A stretch of 64,000 bases of DNA from Chitinophaga terrae (ex Kim and Jung 2007) (GCF_900107795.1 NZ_FNRL01000008.1:1-64000); one strand, 5' to 3'. Positions 26,595-35,511 are shown, numbered from the stretch's first letter. Translations and numbers: made by a program. The notes: generated from the sequence alone by a model not told the origin.

Positions 26595-27044
26595 TTACTG
26601 CTTCGTATACACATCCGGGTTATGAATGTGCATGAACTTATCCGGGTTCTTTATCAGTTCGAAACCGAATTTTTCATACAATCCATGCGCATCTGATGTA
26701 ACCAGTAAAATACGCCTTAAACCCTGCAGATCTGGATGGGAAATAATTGTTTGCATTAACCATTTCGACAATCCACGCCCCCTGTGTTCCGGGAGGATGA
26801 ATACATCAGCGAGGTAGGCAAAAACCGCTTTATCTGTGATCGTACGGGCAAACCCTATTTGTTTGTCCTGGTATAATACTCCGAAGCATAGCGAATTCGC
26901 TATCATTTTCTTCACGGTTTCCATAGGAATATTCTGCGCCCAATACGAATCGTACGCCAGGTAATGGTGTATCACTTCCAGATCAAATTTCGACTGATCT
27001 GTAGTAATACTATATTCACCGTTATAAACTGTTTCCGTTTGCAT
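26595..27044 (-). CDS. GNAT family N-acetyltransferase
   Basis: 149 aa, a single GNAT fold that moves an acetyl group from acetyl-CoA to an amine. The acetyl-CoA loop is VFILPEHRGRGLSKWLMQ (consensus R/Q-x-x-G-x-G/A), preceded by FGVLYQDKQIGFARTITD (beta strands 2-4) and followed by the C-terminal LYEKFGFELI. The acceptor is unknown. A perfect 14-bp palindrome and a -7 element lie in the 39 bp between this gene and the AraC gene upstream, suggesting separate regulation. Confidence 0.88.
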   Translation of the reverse strand: MQTETVYNGEYSITTDQSKFDLEVIHHYLAYDSYWAQNIPMETVKKMIANSLCFGVLYQDKQIGFARTITDKAVFAYLADVFILPEHRGRGLSKWLMQTIISHPDLQGLRRILLVTSDAHGLYEKFGFELIKNPDKFMHIHNPDVYTKQ

Positions 27045-27053
27045 TACTGTTTG

Positions 27054-27081
27054 TTTACCCGGGTAAAGTAATGCAAAAATA
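27054..27081 (-). promoter_or_regulatory. Palindromic operator candidate and -7 element before the GNAT gene
   Basis: TTTACCCGGGTAAA (27054-27067) is a perfect 14-bp palindrome ending 9 bp before the GNAT start codon. Upstream of it the minus strand carries TATTTTTG (complement of 27074-27081), a TAnnTTTG match. The palindrome would lie at the start of the transcript or just past +1, a typical repressor position. No TTG at -33 was found. Confidence 0.45.
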
Positions 27082-27083
27082 TT

Positions 27084-27920
27084 TTAACTGGCAACCGCTA
27101 CCTGCTGGTGTTCGGCCGGCATTTGTGCAATAGTGGCTGTAGATGGAGTAAAATAAGAAGGTGTTTGATGATTGAACTGTAAATAATCTTCGATGAACAT
27201 CGCCTGGTTATAATAGGCCGTAGCCGCTACCGGCAATTGCCATTCGGGCAGGTTCAGCTGCCGCAAAGCCCTTAACGCAGTTTTATACCGGATCATCCGG
27301 GCGTATAATAAAGGAGGGAGGCCAATAACCGCCGTGAATATACGTTCCAGCGTGGGTTTCGATAACTGGTATCTTTCCGACAACTCTTGCAGGCTTACAT
27401 TTCCCTGCCTGATCAACATATAGTCTGCCATATCATCGGCCGTTCTCATGCTGCAGCATTGAGATTCCATGGTAGTGATACATGCCTTGTCAAGGATCGT
27501 TTCCACTTCCTTCATATCCTTCATCTCCCTTAACGCATTGGCAGTCTCCGTCCATAACCCGCTGTTCAGGGTATCCAGGTTCCTGTAATAGTTGGTAAAA
27601 CTATCGGCCTGCAAACCTAATAAACGGAAGCATCCGTATGGGTTCAACTGTACCACAGCCACTTTGACCGGTCCTTCTACCTGGAACTGGCAGGCGCAGG
27701 TCAGATGCCCCAGTATGGCATTTCCCGTTAACGTAAAAGCTTTATGCGTGGCCGGTTTCACTTCGCCTTTCCCCTCTAGCATCAGGATTAGATATTGATC
27801 GCCCAGCGCAAACAGGTTTTGAGGGATCTGGATAGTACCGCGGGTATTATCTTCCCAATAGTAGTACTGTTTTACAAATGGTCTGAGCGCATCTGCAGGA
27901 TGGTAAATATGGAAGTTCAT
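27084..27920 (-). CDS. AraC family transcriptional regulator
   Basis: 278 aa. The N-terminal sensor domain (about 1-150) begins with YHPADALRPFVKQYYYWED, the DUF6597-like form common in Bacteroidota AraC proteins. The C-terminal double-HTH DNA-binding domain (about 155-260) has NVSLQELSERYQLSKPTLERIF and ends in YFTPSTATI. The ligand is unknown. It is the first gene after repeat element A and precedes the GNAT gene by 39 bp. A palindrome in that gap could be its own target or that of another regulator. Confidence 0.88.
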   Translation of the reverse strand: MNFHIYHPADALRPFVKQYYYWEDNTRGTIQIPQNLFALGDQYLILMLEGKGEVKPATHKAFTLTGNAILGHLTCACQFQVEGPVKVAVVQLNPYGCFRLLGLQADSFTNYYRNLDTLNSGLWTETANALREMKDMKEVETILDKACITTMESQCCSMRTADDMADYMLIRQGNVSLQELSERYQLSKPTLERIFTAVIGLPPLLYARMIRYKTALRALRQLNLPEWQLPVAATAYYNQAMFIEDYLQFNHQTPSYFTPSTATIAQMPAEHQQVAVAS

Positions 27921-27994
27921 AGGTAATAAATTGGCATTATAGGATCACATATTGTAAATATATGTTAAATATATCATATCTCCAAACCGGGGGT

Positions 27995-28176
27995 GTTTCA
28001 CGCAAAGAAGCTAAGGAGCAAAGAAGCATAAGAGATTTTTTGACCGAAGCGAATTTTAAGAAAGCAAAGGAGTTGAAAATTATGTTATATAACACAATCT
28101 TCAACTCCTTTGCTTTCTTATTTTCCTTAAAATAATATCTTATGCTTCTTTGCTCCTTAGCTTCTTTGCGTGAAAC
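27995..28176. repeat. Palindromic intergenic element, copy A
   Basis: 182 bp. Outer arms are a perfect 39-bp inverted repeat (27995-28033 and 28138-28176), beginning GTTTCACGCAAAGAAGC and ending with its complement. A second inner pair (AAGAAAGCAAAGGAGTTGAA and its complement) encloses the self-complementary centre GTTATATAAC (28084-28093). Between outer and inner arms one side carries GACCGAAGCGAATTTTAAG and the other CTTATTTTCCTTAAAA, so the element is asymmetric and has a direction. The last base is the first base of the S9 peptidase stop codon. Four related copies follow to 40.7 kb. Confidence 0.95.
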
Positions 28177-31031
28177 TACTTCACGAGGTCCCAGCCCCAG
28201 TTGATGCCTTTCTCGGTGGCCGGCACGCCGGTTACCATCCACTGTGGTGCTGGTTCTCCTTTCAGGAGGTGATCGAAGAATTGTTGTTCCCTGCGTTGAA
28301 TATCTTTCCTGTTCTGGCGCAGCATCAGGTTATGGGCTTCGTTATTATAGTTTAACATCCATACCTGCTTGCCCAGCCTGCGCAAACCTGTAAACAGTTC
28401 AATTCCCTGGTACCATGGTACTGCGCCATCAGCATCGTTAGCCATGATGGCCAGCGGGGTGGTTACTTTTGGCAGGTTGAACAACGGCGAGTTTTCTATA
28501 TATAGCTCAGGTTTATCCCAAAGCGTAGCGCCAATGCGGCTTTGAGAATGCTCATACTGGAACTGGCGGTTCATACCGCTTTCCCACCTGATGCCGCCGT
28601 AGGCGCTGGTCATATTCGCCACAGGCGCTCCTGCCCATGCAGCCGCAAACAGGTTGGTTTGGGTAACCAGGTATGCTACCTGGTATCCTCCCCAGCTCTG
28701 GCCTTGTATTCCCATATGCCGGCCATCTACCCACTGGCGTTTTGCCAGGTCTTCTGCTGCACTCACAATGTAGTCGTAAGCGCTTTTGCCGGGATAGCCG
28801 TTCTCGTAAGTAATGTCGGGCGCAAACACCAGGTAACCGCGACTTACGAAGAAAGAAATGTTCAGGCGCGATGGGGTAGGCGCAGGCGCCTGGTAGTTAT
28901 ATAAACCGTCTGTTAATTTCTCATAGAAATAGAAAATGACAGGATATTTTTTGGTGCTGTCAAAATCTTCCGGTTTGTACAGGATGCCTTCCGCCGCTTT
29001 ACCGGTAAAGGTTTTCCATTTATACAATTCGGCTGTTCCCCAGTTGTAATCTTTTTGCTGCGGATTGGTATGACTTAACTGTGTGGCCTGAACGAAGTCG
29101 CCCGTTGTGCTGTAAACATCCGGTGAGATCTCGTACCTGCCTTTGTTGAAGATATATACCTGCCCGAGTTTTGCTTTCTGCAGATCGGCAAACGACCATG
29201 GGCCTAGTACCAGCTGCTTCAGGGTTCCTTTCTTACCATCTTTCCTTGGTGCGGCATACTGGTAGAAACCATTGTACTTGGTAGGTTCCTGGTAGGCGCT
29301 GAGGATTATATTGCCGCTATAGGGCAGGTACCTGTGTTCTTTGTCAAGTTGCACATACCTGAAAGTGATCTTTTCTTTTCTTCCGGTTCCGTCAGTGTAA
29401 TTCACGGGAGCAGTTTTGCCATCAGGATCTACAGCCCAGATATCATACCGGTCGTAAAGGAAGATCTTATCGTCGTTCTGCAACCAGGCCGCAATGCCGT
29501 AGGCTTCAGGAACATCCGGGTGATCATCTTCTTCATCATACATCTTGTACGGTATCTTTTCGCTGATATTCAGGGTAGCGCCGGTAGTGTTGTTATAGGT
29601 GAAGTAATGTTTGTTATCCAGGTCGTACCACACAATGTATTTGCCGAAAGGAGAAAGAGAAAAATAGCCATTCAGTTTCTCTTTGATCTTTTTACGGGAG
29701 CCATCATTTACATTGATCAGGTAAGCTGTTTTCAGTGTACGGCCTGTCCACTGCAAAGCGATCCTTTCACCTTTATCGGAATAACCCAGGGCGTAAGGAC
29801 TGTCTTCATTGGTTGTGATCACGTTTTCAGCGTCCTGGTCGCCCAGCTGTATCACTTTGTTTGCAGGAATATGATAAACGGCTGCATAGCTTCTCTTTAA
29901 CTCGCGGTCTGCATTTTTAAGCTGCATCGGTTGCAGGTAATCGTCCTGGTAGTTCCAGATATCCACTTTCGCTACTTCAAATTCAACAATGTTGGTATCC
30001 TTGACCGGCAGAATAGGAGAGGTGCCAAAGAAAAGGCGTTTGCCGTTGTTGCTGAAATTAAGGCTGCTGTTGGGATTGATGGTCCAACGGGCGGGTATGC
30101 CGTTGGTGTTCCTGTCGGCCACTACTTTTGCGCTATCGAATTTTGAATCGAAGTAGTAAAGTTTATAGAATTGCTGCAGCGCCTTTGCAGAATCGCTGGT
30201 GGCAACGAATGCAGCCTGTTCCCCGTTTTTAGCCAATGCAAGTTGTTTATAGTCGCTCATCCCGGTGCTGAGGATATCGGCAGTATTTTTTGCCACATTC
30301 CAGCGCAGGACGCTTGTTTTGGAAAGACTATCTTTTTTATTGGCGATTGTTTCTACCAGCAGGTATTGTCCTTCTTTATTGAAAACATATTCGCTGGCAT
30401 TTCTGATCGTATCCTGGCGGCCGGAAATAAGCTGCCTGATGATCAGCATACCGCTTTCGGCGGAAGCGCCGCCGGCTTTATCGTCGTCATCTCTGTCGCT
30501 GTCTGTAGCCGCCGGTTTATGTGTTTTGTTTTTGGCAGAATCATTTGCCGGGATCTCCTGCAGCCAGGCAACCACCGGGATGTTGCCCACAGCATTTTCA
30601 GGAATTTTAAAAGACTTTACTGATGCAAATTTCAGCGGGGCAGTGTTTTGCCCTAATGCCACGATAGCCAGGGAATCTTTAGGCATTTCCGCAGCTTTCT
30701 TCTTTTTGATCTTTGCTTGCCTGACATCCCTGAACAGTGGTTTAACACTGCAGACAAGGTAGCGGGAGTCGGCGGAAATGTAAGGACTGTTTCCCCGGGG
30801 GATAGTCAACGCCTGACCGGTTTTAAGATCATGGATAACCAGGTCGGCATCTCCTTCCTGTGGTGTAATAACGTAAGCCGCAAACTGGCCGTTTGGGCTG
30901 ATCACTTTGGTACCGATACTTTGCCAGCCGTCGTAAACGCTGTGGTCCAATGGTTTTTTTGCAGGTTGTTGTTGTGCATAGGAAAGCAGGCTTGTTCCTA
31001 TCAATGCCGCCCCTAACAGTACTTTTCTCAT
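28176..31031 (-). CDS. S9 family serine peptidase, exported
   Basis: 951 aa from the ATG at 31031; the frame stays open 41 codons further up but the signal peptide (KVLLGAALIGTSLLSYAQ) fixes the start here. Propeller domain to about 690, with a low-complexity lysine/aspartate stretch near 200. The C-terminal hydrolase domain has nucleophile S779 in GQSWGGYQ, aspartate D868 in NDADGAVP and histidine H900 in NNEAHNL. It resembles the dipeptidyl/acyl-aminoacyl peptidase branch (S9B/C) rather than the S9A enzyme at 10005. Predicted periplasmic, degrading oligopeptides. It follows the EamA gene by 62 bp; element A abuts its stop codon. Confidence 0.92.
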   Translation of the reverse strand: MRKVLLGAALIGTSLLSYAQQQPAKKPLDHSVYDGWQSIGTKVISPNGQFAAYVITPQEGDADLVIHDLKTGQALTIPRGNSPYISADSRYLVCSVKPLFRDVRQAKIKKKKAAEMPKDSLAIVALGQNTAPLKFASVKSFKIPENAVGNIPVVAWLQEIPANDSAKNKTHKPAATDSDRDDDDKAGGASAESGMLIIRQLISGRQDTIRNASEYVFNKEGQYLLVETIANKKDSLSKTSVLRWNVAKNTADILSTGMSDYKQLALAKNGEQAAFVATSDSAKALQQFYKLYYFDSKFDSAKVVADRNTNGIPARWTINPNSSLNFSNNGKRLFFGTSPILPVKDTNIVEFEVAKVDIWNYQDDYLQPMQLKNADRELKRSYAAVYHIPANKVIQLGDQDAENVITTNEDSPYALGYSDKGERIALQWTGRTLKTAYLINVNDGSRKKIKEKLNGYFSLSPFGKYIVWYDLDNKHYFTYNNTTGATLNISEKIPYKMYDEEDDHPDVPEAYGIAAWLQNDDKIFLYDRYDIWAVDPDGKTAPVNYTDGTGRKEKITFRYVQLDKEHRYLPYSGNIILSAYQEPTKYNGFYQYAAPRKDGKKGTLKQLVLGPWSFADLQKAKLGQVYIFNKGRYEISPDVYSTTGDFVQATQLSHTNPQQKDYNWGTAELYKWKTFTGKAAEGILYKPEDFDSTKKYPVIFYFYEKLTDGLYNYQAPAPTPSRLNISFFVSRGYLVFAPDITYENGYPGKSAYDYIVSAAEDLAKRQWVDGRHMGIQGQSWGGYQVAYLVTQTNLFAAAWAGAPVANMTSAYGGIRWESGMNRQFQYEHSQSRIGATLWDKPELYIENSPLFNLPKVTTPLAIMANDADGAVPWYQGIELFTGLRRLGKQVWMLNYNNEAHNLMLRQNRKDIQRREQQFFDHLLKGEPAPQWMVTGVPATEKGINWGWDLVK

Positions 31032-31093
31032 AATACTGCAAAATAAGGAAATTGACATTTCCCGGGTACCAATTTTACAGCAATGGAAAAAGA

Positions 31094-31984
31094 TCAGTGC
31101 CCGGCGCCCGCCTGGAGACCATGCCCCCTCGACACCCTGAACATCTGCAGGCAAACCGATAGTATAATGCAGCCCAGACCCGCATAGAAGGCGCCATTCA
31201 GCATTTTGCTTTCATCAAACAGGATGAATGCCAGTATGATGCTGTAAACCGGCTCCAGGTTAAAGCACAGGTTAACAGTAAAAGGCGATATCTTTTTCAG
31301 GGCGCTCATACTGAGAAGGTACATCAGTATGGTACAGAACCAGGAAAGTATGAAGAGGTAAATGATATCCCTGGCGCCCGGCGTCAGCGAAGCCACAGGG
31401 AAATACCAGATATACAGCGGCATCAGCACAGTCAGCACCACGAAGCCGGTAGAAAGTTCGTAAAAAGTGATAGTATAGGTATCGAACCGCTTTATCAGGC
31501 GTTTATTAAAAACGGTGAACAAAGCGGCAAACATTGATGAAATGATCCCCAGTATGATCCCTGTTCGGTATTGGCTGTCGAAATGAAAGATCAGCAAAAT
31601 GCCGAACAGTGTAAGCAGGCTAAGAAGCATCTCCGCCACATCAAATCTCCGCCGGTTGATCAGCGGGTCGAAGATCGCGGTAAAAAGACTGGTAAGTGAA
31701 AAGCATATCACCCCAATGGAAACATTGGCATACTTGATACTGCCATAAAAGAACAGCCAGTGCAGCGCTACTACAACGCCGGTACTGCCAATCGGCAAAA
31801 TATCTTTCCACGGAAGTTTTTTGAAACTACCCTGCACCCGGAACAGGATAAATAAACTAATGGAAGTGATCAACAAACGATACCAAACCAGCAAGCCCTC
31901 GTTCAGCGTAATCAATTTGCCAAGTATACCCGTAAATCCAGCCAGGAACACAGATAGATGAAGCTGGAGAAATGCTTTTCTCAT
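31094..31984 (-). CDS. EamA (DMT superfamily) transporter
   Basis: 296 aa from the ATG at 31984. The frame is open 14 codons further, but those codons lie partly in repeat element B and are not part of the protein. About ten hydrophobic segments form two EamA halves: the first with LITLNEGLLVWYRLLITSIS and VVALHWLFFYGSIKYANVSI, the second with AALFTVFNKRLIKRFD and MYLLSMSALKKISPFTVNLCFNLEPV. Drug/metabolite exporter type, inner membrane, substrate unknown. Probably co-transcribed with the S9 peptidase downstream. Confidence 0.88.
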   Translation of the reverse strand: MRKAFLQLHLSVFLAGFTGILGKLITLNEGLLVWYRLLITSISLFILFRVQGSFKKLPWKDILPIGSTGVVVALHWLFFYGSIKYANVSIGVICFSLTSLFTAIFDPLINRRRFDVAEMLLSLLTLFGILLIFHFDSQYRTGIILGIISSMFAALFTVFNKRLIKRFDTYTITFYELSTGFVVLTVLMPLYIWYFPVASLTPGARDIIYLFILSWFCTILMYLLSMSALKKISPFTVNLCFNLEPVYSIILAFILFDESKMLNGAFYAGLGCIILSVCLQMFRVSRGHGLQAGAGH

Positions 31985-31998
31985 TGAACCAATTTTGG

Positions 31999-32179
31999 GT
32001 TTCACGCAAAGAAGCAAAGTAAGCAAAGAAGCATAAGAAGTTTTTGACCAGAGCGGATTTTAAGAAGGCAAAGGAGTTGAAGATTGTGTTATAACATAAT
32101 CTTCAACTCCTTTGCTTTCTTATTTTCCTTAAAACAATATCTTATGCCTCTTTGCTTACTTTGCTTCTTTGCGTGAAAC
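31999..32179. repeat. Palindromic intergenic element, copy B
   Basis: 181 bp, same orientation as copy A. Outer arms start GTTTCACGCAAAGAAGCAAAG and match over 39 bp with one mismatch. Inner arms around AAGGAGTTGAAGATT enclose a shortened centre GTTATAAC. The asymmetric box reads GACCAGAGCGGATTTTAAG. It follows the glycosyltransferase gene so closely that its last base is the first base of that stop codon, exactly as copy A does with the S9 gene. It lies between that gene and the EamA start. Confidence 0.95.
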
Positions 32180-32919
32180 TAATTCGTAACCCGTCTTTTA
32201 TAATTTCTGAAAAGGCTTTGCCATTGTATCTTCAGCACTCCTAAAATGCCTTCTTTTACAATGCCTTTACTCATTTTCGAATATCCTTCTTTCCGGTCCT
32301 TAAACGTAATAGGCACTTCCTTGATGCGGAACCCAAGTTTCCAGGCAGTGAATTTCATTTCGATCTGGAAAGCATAGCCAACAAACTGGATCTGGTCCAG
32401 GTTAATGGCTTCCAGTACCCGGTTGCTGTAACAAACGAAACCGGCTGTTGGATCTTTAACCGGCATCCATGTGATCATACCTACATAGATCGAGGCGCCG
32501 TAAGATAATACGGCCCTGTCCCACGGCCAGTTTTCAGTTTTACCGCCTTTTACATACCTGGAACCTACCGCTACATCCGCTCCTTCATTAGCGCAGGCAT
32601 GATACAGCCGGGTAAGATCTTTAGGGTTATGTGAGAAATCGGCATCCATTTCGAAAATATACCGGTAACCGCGTGCCAGCGCCCATTTGAACCCATGAAT
32701 ATACGCTGTTCCCAAACCTTGTTTTCCTGACCTTTCTTCCAGGAAAAGTTCCCCAGGATGCTGTTGCTGCAATTCCTTAACAATATTACCTGTACCGTCC
32801 GGAGAGCCGTCATCTACTATAAGTATATGAAAGTTCTCTTTCAGTGAAAGTACAGCATCAATGATGTTCCGGATATTATCCTTCTCATTGTAGGTGGGAA
32901 TGATGACAAGCTTTTCCAA
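32179..32919 (-). CDS. Polyprenol monophosphomannose synthase-like glycosyltransferase (GT2)
   Basis: 246 aa GT-A fold enzyme of the DPM1/Ppm1 type. It transfers a hexose from a nucleotide sugar to polyprenyl phosphate at the inner face of the membrane. Seen: IPTYNEKDNIRNII at the N-terminus, VDDGSPDGTGNIV, EMDADFSHNP (the DxD-like metal site), VGSRYVKGG and the acceptor loop KDPTAGFVCYS. The C-terminal FKDRKEGYSKMS matches the family. No membrane helices, so it is the short DPM1-like form. It is last in an mpl, exonuclease, glycosyltransferase run and directly followed by repeat element B. Confidence 0.92.
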   Translation of the reverse strand: MEKLVIIPTYNEKDNIRNIIDAVLSLKENFHILIVDDGSPDGTGNIVKELQQQHPGELFLEERSGKQGLGTAYIHGFKWALARGYRYIFEMDADFSHNPKDLTRLYHACANEGADVAVGSRYVKGGKTENWPWDRAVLSYGASIYVGMITWMPVKDPTAGFVCYSNRVLEAINLDQIQFVGYAFQIEMKFTAWKLGFRIKEVPITFKDRKEGYSKMSKGIVKEGILGVLKIQWQSLFRNYKRRVTN

Positions 32920-32990
32920 TTAGGAGATGATATTTTTGGACTGCGAAAATAATTCAATTCCGCTGCAAGATAGGATGTTCCGGTTAAACA

Positions 32991-33764
32991 TTACATTTTT
33001 TTTAACATCATATTATGGAAAATTTCAGTCAACTTTTGCTTGGTATTAAGCGGGAAGTCGGCTTTCATCATCCAATCATAATACTGAGGTTCTGCTTTCA
33101 ATACCTCTCTGACCGGGCGTCCTTTATACTTGCCGAAGTTAAATACTTCCTGTCCTCCCTGCATGACAAGGCGGCGGGCAAAATCTATATAATCTTCTTC
33201 TTTGGTGAACGTAGCAAGTGAGTCAATATCCTCCTGCAAGTGCTCGTAGCGGGCCAGCTGGGCTTCCAGTATCTCGTAGGTGGCCATGGCGTCGGCTTCT
33301 GCACTGTGTGCATTTTCCAGCTGTTTGTCGCAGTAGAACTTATAGGCGGCAGCGAGCGTGCGTTTTTCCATGAGGTGGAAAATGCGCTGTACGTCAACGA
33401 ACTTACGTTTGCTGACGTCAAAATTCACATCTGCCCGCAGGAATTCTTCTACCAGCAAAGGAATATCAAACCTGTTGGAGTTGTAACCTGCCAGGTCGCA
33501 GTTGTCCATGAACTGTTTCAGTTCATGCGCTACCTGCTTGAATAAAGGAGCATCTTTTACGTCCTCATCCCTGATGCCATGAATAGCTGAAGAACCGGCT
33601 GGAATAGGCATTCCCGGGTTAATGCGCCGCACTTTCGACTGGGTGGTTTTGTCTGGGAAGACTTTAATAATTGCAATTTCTATAATACGATCCGTCGCCA
33701 CGTTTGTGCCGGTAGTTTCCAGGTCGATCACGGCCAGAGGCCTTTTGAGGAGCAAAGAAGGCAT
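32991..33764 (-). CDS. DEDDh 3'-5' exonuclease (DNA polymerase III epsilon-like)
   Basis: 257 aa. Exonuclease domain with motif I AVIDLETTGTNVATDRIIEIA (D and E ligands), motif II with SNRFDIPLL, and motif III HSAEADAMAT (His general base and Asp). It hydrolyses single-stranded DNA or RNA ends; as a stand-alone DnaQ-like protein it may act in proofreading or repair. The C-terminal FNFGKYKGRPVREVLKAEPQYYDWM is the small DUF3820-type tail often attached to such exonucleases. Its ATG is 7 bp after the mpl stop codon, so the two are one operon. Confidence 0.9.
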   Translation of the reverse strand: MPSLLLKRPLAVIDLETTGTNVATDRIIEIAIIKVFPDKTTQSKVRRINPGMPIPAGSSAIHGIRDEDVKDAPLFKQVAHELKQFMDNCDLAGYNSNRFDIPLLVEEFLRADVNFDVSKRKFVDVQRIFHLMEKRTLAAAYKFYCDKQLENAHSAEADAMATYEILEAQLARYEHLQEDIDSLATFTKEEDYIDFARRLVMQGGQEVFNFGKYKGRPVREVLKAEPQYYDWMMKADFPLNTKQKLTEIFHNMMLKKM

Positions 33765-33771
33765 TTATAAT

Positions 33772-35151
33772 CTATTTAGTTGTGTGCTGATTGTTTAATG
33801 GTAATAATGCTGCCAGTTTAGGAAAATCCAATCCATCGTATGTGCCGGAGCTCATGAGCAATAGGTTGGTATCCTGGTATGATTGTCCCTGCAGGAAATT
33901 TTCAAGTTTTTCCCTGCTGTTAAAGATATGCAGATCATTCCGTCCGAAACGCTGTGCTATCAGTTCGGGCGAAAGGTCAGGCATACGTTTTATTTCCAGG
34001 GCGTGTTTGCTGTAATAAACAGCGGCAATAGTTGCCGGGTCCAGCGCGCTGTAATACTGATCCAAAAAATCGGCATTCAGGCTGCTGTAGGTATGCAGTT
34101 CCAGTACTGCAATGAGCTTTCTGCCGGGAAATTGCTGCTGGGTAGCTTCCATGGTTGCTTTCACTTTGGAAGGCGCATGGGCAAAATCCCTGTAGATAGC
34201 GCAATGATCGTTGGCTGCAACCAGTTCCAGTCGTTTGGCTGCGCCTTTGAAGCTGGAAATAGCCGACAGGAAATCTGCATCGCTGATGCCCAGCTGGTTG
34301 CATACCAGGCGTGCGGCGTGCATATTAAGCAGGTTATGATCTCCGAAAACCTTCAGGCTGGCCGAATGGTTGCCGAATGTAACGGTAGTAACGCCGTTCT
34401 CTATATGATGTTCTGGAATAGCGTATGGGATCAGTTGTAAATGCTGTCCATTAGCCTCTACCACTTTTACCAGGGCCGGGTCGTTGTTATTATAGATCAG
34501 CACCGCGCCTGCCTGCATATCGCGGATAAAGATGGCAAACTGCGTTTCATATATTTCGTAAGTTGGAAATACGTTGATATGATCCCAGGCTATGCCGGTA
34601 AGCACGGCGATCTGCGGGTGAAGAAAATGGAATTTCGGCCTTTTTTCTATTACAGAGGCCGGGTATTCGTCGGCTTCACAAACAATAATGGGAGCGTTGG
34701 TAATGTTCACTGATTGTGCAAAACCTTCCAGCTTGGCGCCTACCAGGTAGTCAAAATCCCGTTTATTCTGTTGTAAAACGTGCATGATCATGGCAGTGGT
34801 AGTGGTTTTACCGTGGCTTCCGCCTATTGCTACCCTTGTTTTTTCGCGGCTTTCCTGGTAAATATATTCAGGGAACGAATAGATCTTAAGCCCCAGTTCC
34901 CTCGCTTTGATGAGTTCGGGATTGTCTTCCCGGGCATGCATTCCCAGGATGATAGCGTCTGTATCTGCGGTGATCTTTCCTGCATCCCATCCCATAGCGG
35001 CGGGCAAAATACCTGCCTGGCGGAGATTTGACAAAGCCGGCTCGAAGATCTCATCGTCGCTGCCTGTTACCAGGTATCCTTTGTTCTTTAATGCAATGGC
35101 CAATTGGTGCATTACGCTGCCGCCAATAGCAATAAAATGTACTTTTGTCAT
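33772..35151 (-). CDS. mpl: UDP-N-acetylmuramate:L-alanyl-gamma-D-glutamyl-meso-diaminopimelate ligase
   Basis: Murein-peptide ligase that reattaches recycled tripeptide to UDP-MurNAc in peptidoglycan recycling. 459 aa from the ATG at 35151, which puts the Rossmann start KVHFIAIGGSVMHQLAIAL at the N-terminus as in other Mur ligases. The ATP site is GGSHGKTTTTAMI. Further family motifs are GFAQSVNI ... IVCEADEYPAS, TGIAWDHINVFP, YRDFAHAPSKVKATMEA and LELHTYSSLN, the last two being characteristic of Mpl rather than MurC. Cytosolic. First gene of the operon with the exonuclease. Confidence 0.93.
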   Translation of the reverse strand: MTKVHFIAIGGSVMHQLAIALKNKGYLVTGSDDEIFEPALSNLRQAGILPAAMGWDAGKITADTDAIILGMHAREDNPELIKARELGLKIYSFPEYIYQESREKTRVAIGGSHGKTTTTAMIMHVLQQNKRDFDYLVGAKLEGFAQSVNITNAPIIVCEADEYPASVIEKRPKFHFLHPQIAVLTGIAWDHINVFPTYEIYETQFAIFIRDMQAGAVLIYNNNDPALVKVVEANGQHLQLIPYAIPEHHIENGVTTVTFGNHSASLKVFGDHNLLNMHAARLVCNQLGISDADFLSAISSFKGAAKRLELVAANDHCAIYRDFAHAPSKVKATMEATQQQFPGRKLIAVLELHTYSSLNADFLDQYYSALDPATIAAVYYSKHALEIKRMPDLSPELIAQRFGRNDLHIFNSREKLENFLQGQSYQDTNLLLMSSGTYDGLDFPKLAALLPLNNQHTTK

Positions 35152-35227
35152 ATAGCCACCGATGCGTTTCATGAACAGAATGACTTACAGATTTAATAAT
35201 TTCGTAAATTCATAAATCTGTTAATCT

Positions 35228-35269
35228 GAAATTACATTGTTGTTTTTTTTAATGTAATTTCTATATTTG
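35228..35269 (+). promoter_or_regulatory. Promoter with embedded inverted repeat for the lipoprotein-ytxJ operon
   Basis: Promoter: TTG (35240-35242), 19-nt spacer, TATATTTG (35262-35269), an exact fit to TTG-N19-TAnnTTTG. A perfect 11-bp inverted repeat, GAAATTACATT (35228-35238) / AATGTAATTTC (35251-35261), brackets the -33 element, and its right arm abuts the -7 box. A dimeric repressor bound there would block polymerase. The predicted leader to the ATG at 35365 is about 90 nt. Confidence 0.6.
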
Positions 35270-35364
35270 CAAAATAACATCACAAAAGACGATTAAAAAA
35301 GTTGTCGTATCATAATTTCTGCTGAAAATTCGTTTTAGTTATCAAATTATTTAAAACAACCGGT

Positions 35365-35511
35365 ATGCAATCTTATATCAGAATCTTGGGCTACTTAGGT
35401 ATGATCTGTATCTTTGCAGCTTTATTAACGTCTTGCGCCAGCCATCAGAAATTGGGTTGTCCGATGAGAGGAATGGCGAAGACGACGGTCGAACATCACA
35501 AAACATGTTAA
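35365..35511 (+). CDS. Small lipoprotein, 48 aa, in operon with ytxJ
   Basis: Short gene. It encodes MQSYIRILGYLG, a hydrophobic segment (MICIFAALL) and a lipobox LLTSC with the lipidated cysteine at C24. The mature 25 residues CASHQKLGCPMRGMAKTT... end in C48, giving two further cysteines (C32, C48). Its TAA (35509-35511) is followed without a gap by the ytxJ ATG, so they are translationally coupled and share the promoter at 35228-35269. Predicted exported and membrane-anchored. The GCPMRG motif and neighbour suggest a redox link, but the function is unknown. Confidence 0.72.
   Translation: MQSYIRILGYLGMICIFAALLTSCASHQKLGCPMRGMAKTTVEHHKTC

Noticed and set aside
27937..28242. Open frames overlapping repeat copies (also 38260-38457, 40372-40623, 40514-41065) with REAKEQRSIR- and CSLASLRET-like peptides
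   Set aside because: They are translations of the palindromic element on both strands; the same peptides recur with each copy and have no start context, so they are not genes.
29334..29900. Long opposite-strand frames inside the S9 peptidase, TPR and other genes (for example 18182-19003 and 10560-11003)
   Set aside because: They are shadows of strongly supported genes on the other strand and show no family motifs.
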